Source: an uncultured Pelagibacteraceae bacterium (lineage in GTDB: Bacteria > Pseudomonadota > Alphaproteobacteria > Pelagibacterales > Pelagibacteraceae). From it: a DNA stretch of 64,000 nucleotides. The position numbers were made by a program, and so were the translations under genes. Shown here piece after piece: positions 61,440-64,000 of this stretch. The stretch lies in contig CACFOR010000003.1 of NCBI GenBank assembly GCA_902567785.1, positions 1-64,000 of the forward strand, written 5' to 3'. The number at the start of each line of letters is the position of its first letter. The first letter of the stretch is position 1. The notes below the pieces were generated by a model. The model saw only the letters and a program-made list of their open reading frames with translations. It did no database searches and was not told the DNA's origin.

Positions 61440-63134
61440 ATGGAAAATAATTTACATAAAGTTTTAGCTTTAAAGTATAGACCAAAAAATTTTAAAGAAT
61501 TGATCGGTCAGGATATTATGGTAGAGACTGTTACAAATTCCATAAAGTTAAATAAATTACCAAATGCATATTTATTAACTGGAATTCGTGGTGTTGGAAA
61601 AACAACAACCGCAAGGCTTATTGCACGAGCAATAAACTGTAGCAAAAATTTTCTTACAGAAGAAAATTGTAACTGTGATCATTGCAAAGAAATTAGTAAC
61701 TCCAAACATCTTGATGTATTAGAAATGGATGCAGCATCAAGAACTGGAATAGATGATGTTAGGGAGTTGATAGAGTCTTCCAAATACAATCCTACAAGTG
61801 CTAAATATAAAATAATAATTTTAGATGAAGTTCACATGTTATCAAAACAAGCATTTAATGGTTTATTAAAAACTCTAGAAGAGCCGCCTCCACATCTAAA
61901 ATTCATTTTTGCAACTACTGAAGTAAGAAAAATACCAGTTACGATTATTTCCAGATGCCAAAGATTTGATTTGAACAGAGTAAGCATAAAGGATCTTATG
62001 GAAAATTTGAGAAAAATTTCAAAAATTGAAAATGGAAAGATAACAGACGAAGCGTTGCTTTTAATAGCAAAAGCTGCTGAAGGGTCAGTAAGGGATTCCT
62101 TATCCTTACTAGATAGAGCTATTGTTAGTCAAAACGTTAGTGCAAAAGAAGTAGATGATAGTTTTGTAAGAAAAATGCTGGGGCTAGCAGATAGGTCAAA
62201 AATATTAAATTTATTAAGCAGTATTTTTCAAGGTGATCAAAAAAAATCAATGAAGCATTTAAGAGACATGATAAGCGAAGGTATCGAACCAAAGAATTTT
62301 CTCAATGATTTATTGGAAATCATATATTTTATACAATTAAAAAAAAATATTGGCGATTTAGAATCTGATATCTCTGTATCGGAGTCAGAAAAAGAAACTA
62401 TTAATTTAATTTCTAAAGATATAAGCTCTTCTACATTAGTAATTTTTTGGCAATTGATTTTAAAAGTGTTAGAAGAATTGTCAATTGTATCAAGTCCAAT
62501 CCTATCTCTTGAAATGCTAATTTTTAGACTAGTTCATTTAAAAGGAATGCCTTCTTATGAAAATGTATTAGATTCTTTAAAAGAAAATAGTATGAAAAGT
62601 AACGAAGGAAAAGCTTCGTCTAGCGTAACGTTAAAAAATGATAAAAATTTTTTTTCTAATCAAGAAACTGAAACGAGCAAATCTTCCAAAGATCAAATAA
62701 AAAATATAACACAAGTAAAACCTGTTTTATCATCTTTAAATATTAAGAAAACAGATGATCATATGAACAAATCTAAAATTAACTCTATAGAAGAATTAAT
62801 TTCAATTTCTTCAAAAAAAAGAGAAATCCAACTTAAGTATGATTTGGAAAATAATGTAAATCTAATTAGGTTTTCGCAAGGAAAAATAGATATAAGTTTT
62901 AATGAAAATCTTGATAAAAATTTTGTACGTAGTTTGACCGAAAAATTATTTGAATGGACTGGTAATAGATGGGTTATTACTTTAACAAAAGAAAAAGGAC
63001 AAAAAAGTTTTTCAGAACTTCAATCTATAAAAAAAAAAGAAATTCTTGAAGAAGAAAAAAAAGGAGAACTTTATAAAAAATTTAAAAATATTTTTTCAGA
63101 TGGAGACTTGTTGGAGGTTAAAAAAAAAGATTGA
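61440..63134 (+). CDS. dnaX: DNA polymerase III subunit gamma/tau
   Basis: 564 aa; LALKYRPKNFKELIGQ, GIRGVGKTTTARLIARAINC, ILDEVHMLSKQAFNGLLKTLEEPP. Confidence 0.96.
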   Translation: MENNLHKVLALKYRPKNFKELIGQDIMVETVTNSIKLNKLPNAYLLTGIRGVGKTTTARLIARAINCSKNFLTEENCNCDHCKEISNSKHLDVLEMDAASRTGIDDVRELIESSKYNPTSAKYKIIILDEVHMLSKQAFNGLLKTLEEPPPHLKFIFATTEVRKIPVTIISRCQRFDLNRVSIKDLMENLRKISKIENGKITDEALLLIAKAAEGSVRDSLSLLDRAIVSQNVSAKEVDDSFVRKMLGLADRSKILNLLSSIFQGDQKKSMKHLRDMISEGIEPKNFLNDLLEIIYFIQLKKNIGDLESDISVSESEKETINLISKDISSSTLVIFWQLILKVLEELSIVSSPILSLEMLIFRLVHLKGMPSYENVLDSLKENSMKSNEGKASSSVTLKNDKNFFSNQETETSKSSKDQIKNITQVKPVLSSLNIKKTDDHMNKSKINSIEELISISSKKREIQLKYDLENNVNLIRFSQGKIDISFNENLDKNFVRSLTEKLFEWTGNRWVITLTKEKGQKSFSELQSIKKKEILEEEKKGELYKKFKNIFSDGDLLEVKKKD

Positions 63135-63137
63135 AAT

Positions 63138-63458
63138 ATGACAGATTTTACTGATTTGATATCCCAAGCTAAAAAAATGAAAGAGAAAATGGAGGAGACA
63201 CAAGAAATTCTAAAAAAAATTGAAGTTGAAGGAATATCAGGTGGAAGCTCTGTAAAAGTAATCATGAATGGAGATGGTGAACTAAAAAAAATCATGCTTA
63301 ATGATGGATTATTAAAAGAATCAAAAGAAATTATTGAAGATTTGATAGTAGCAGCTCATAATGATGCAAAAACTAAGCTAAAAAGGAAGACCTCGGAAGA
63401 GATTTCCAAAGTTACTGGAGGTATGAGCTTGCCACCAGGTTTTAAATTTCCGTTTTGA
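63138..63458 (+). CDS. ebfC: YbaB/EbfC nucleoid-associated protein
   Basis: 106 aa; ISQAKKMKEKMEETQEILKKIEVEG, MSLPPGFKFPF; between dnaX and recR. Confidence 0.92.
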   Translation: MTDFTDLISQAKKMKEKMEETQEILKKIEVEGISGGSSVKVIMNGDGELKKIMLNDGLLKESKEIIEDLIVAAHNDAKTKLKRKTSEEISKVTGGMSLPPGFKFPF

Positions 63459-63464
63459 TAAAAA

Positions 63465-64000
63465 ATGTCAGATAAAAATGTAAAAGAGATAGAAGATTTA
63501 ATTAAAATAATTTCAAAATTGCCAGGTTTGGGACCAAAATCTGCTAAGAGAATTGTATTAAAATTAATTAATAATAGAGAAGATTTAATTAAACCATTAA
63601 CAAATACTTTAGCGCAGGTTTATAAAAATGTAATTCGATGTAATATATGTGGTAATTTAAAATCTATTAATGGGAAATGTATTTGTTCTACTAAAAAATA
63701 TGATCAAATTTGTGTTGTAGAAAATATTGCTGATATGTGGGTAATAGAAAGCACGGGAATATATAAAGGCCATTATCATATTTTAGGCGGAACATTACCA
63801 TCTTTTGAAACCAAGAATAGTGGAAATGGACTGCTAATCCAATCATTAGTGAACCGTGTTAAGAAAGAGAATGTAAAAGAAGTAATTCTTGCAACAAGTG
63901 CTAGCACAGAAGGTGAAACTACTTCTCATTATATATCTGATAGCTTGAAAGGAACAAAAGTTAAAATAACCCGGTTAGCAAAAGGTGTTCCCGTGGGTGG
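63465..64000 (+). CDS. recR: Recombination protein RecR (cut by window edge)
   Basis: Translates MSDKNVKEIEDLIKIISKLPGLGPKSAKRIVLKLI...CNICGN...CICSTKK...YHILGGTLPS...ATSASTEGETTSHYISDSLKG. Confidence 0.92.
   Translation, partial: MSDKNVKEIEDLIKIISKLPGLGPKSAKRIVLKLINNREDLIKPLTNTLAQVYKNVIRCNICGNLKSINGKCICSTKKYDQICVVENIADMWVIESTGIYKGHYHILGGTLPSFETKNSGNGLLIQSLVNRVKKENVKEVILATSASTEGETTSHYISDSLKGTKVKITRLAKGVPVG

Noticed and set aside
1-64000. CRISPR arrays, phage, transposons, toxin-antitoxin or defence islands
   Set aside because: No direct repeat arrays, transposase/integrase proteins or recognisable defence genes; the listed ORFs are almost all housekeeping or metabolic

Overview
AT-rich, densely packed alphaproteobacterial chromosome segment. 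Gene content and order resemble SAR11/Pelagibacterales; this is inferred from recognised proteins only, no search was run. Blocks in order: (1) TCA operon sdhD(partial)-sdhA-sdhB-mmsA-mdh-[membrane glycosyltransferase-like gene]-sucC-sucD-sucA-sucB-lpd; (2) small housekeeping genes, an F1-ATPase zeta-type inhibitor, and an RND efflux/sseA/msrA run; (3) a purine catabolism and salvage island (uraD, uraH, xdhA, xdhB, guanine deaminase, PuuD-like urate oxidase, phosphoribosyltransferase, NCS2/AzgA permease); (4) hsp20, oligopeptidase B, a Tim14-like J protein, GT9, a DHDPS-family gene and cfa; (5) a three-gene run of an undescribed Lys/Arg-rich coiled-coil protein, rmuC and exonuclease I; (6) a long minus-strand run rnd-kdsD-lptC-lptB-aroA-cmk-rpsA-ihfB-pyrF-trpB-trpA-accD-folC, with trxA convergent at its end; (7) gcrA, an ABC-2 permease, argD, argF, cytochrome c, kdsB, pheA, the small SRP RNA, dnaX, ebfC and recR (partial). 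I saw no tRNA, rRNA, CRISPR array, transposase, integrase or phage genes. I do not see a clear new defence or mobile system. The most unusual region is 42.3-44.9 kb: an AccD homologue that has lost the hallmark carboxyltransferase motif, a folC with three apparent frameshifts plus altered invariant motifs, and a frameshifted trxA. The uncharacterised basic coiled-coil protein next to rmuC and exoI is the best candidate for new biology.
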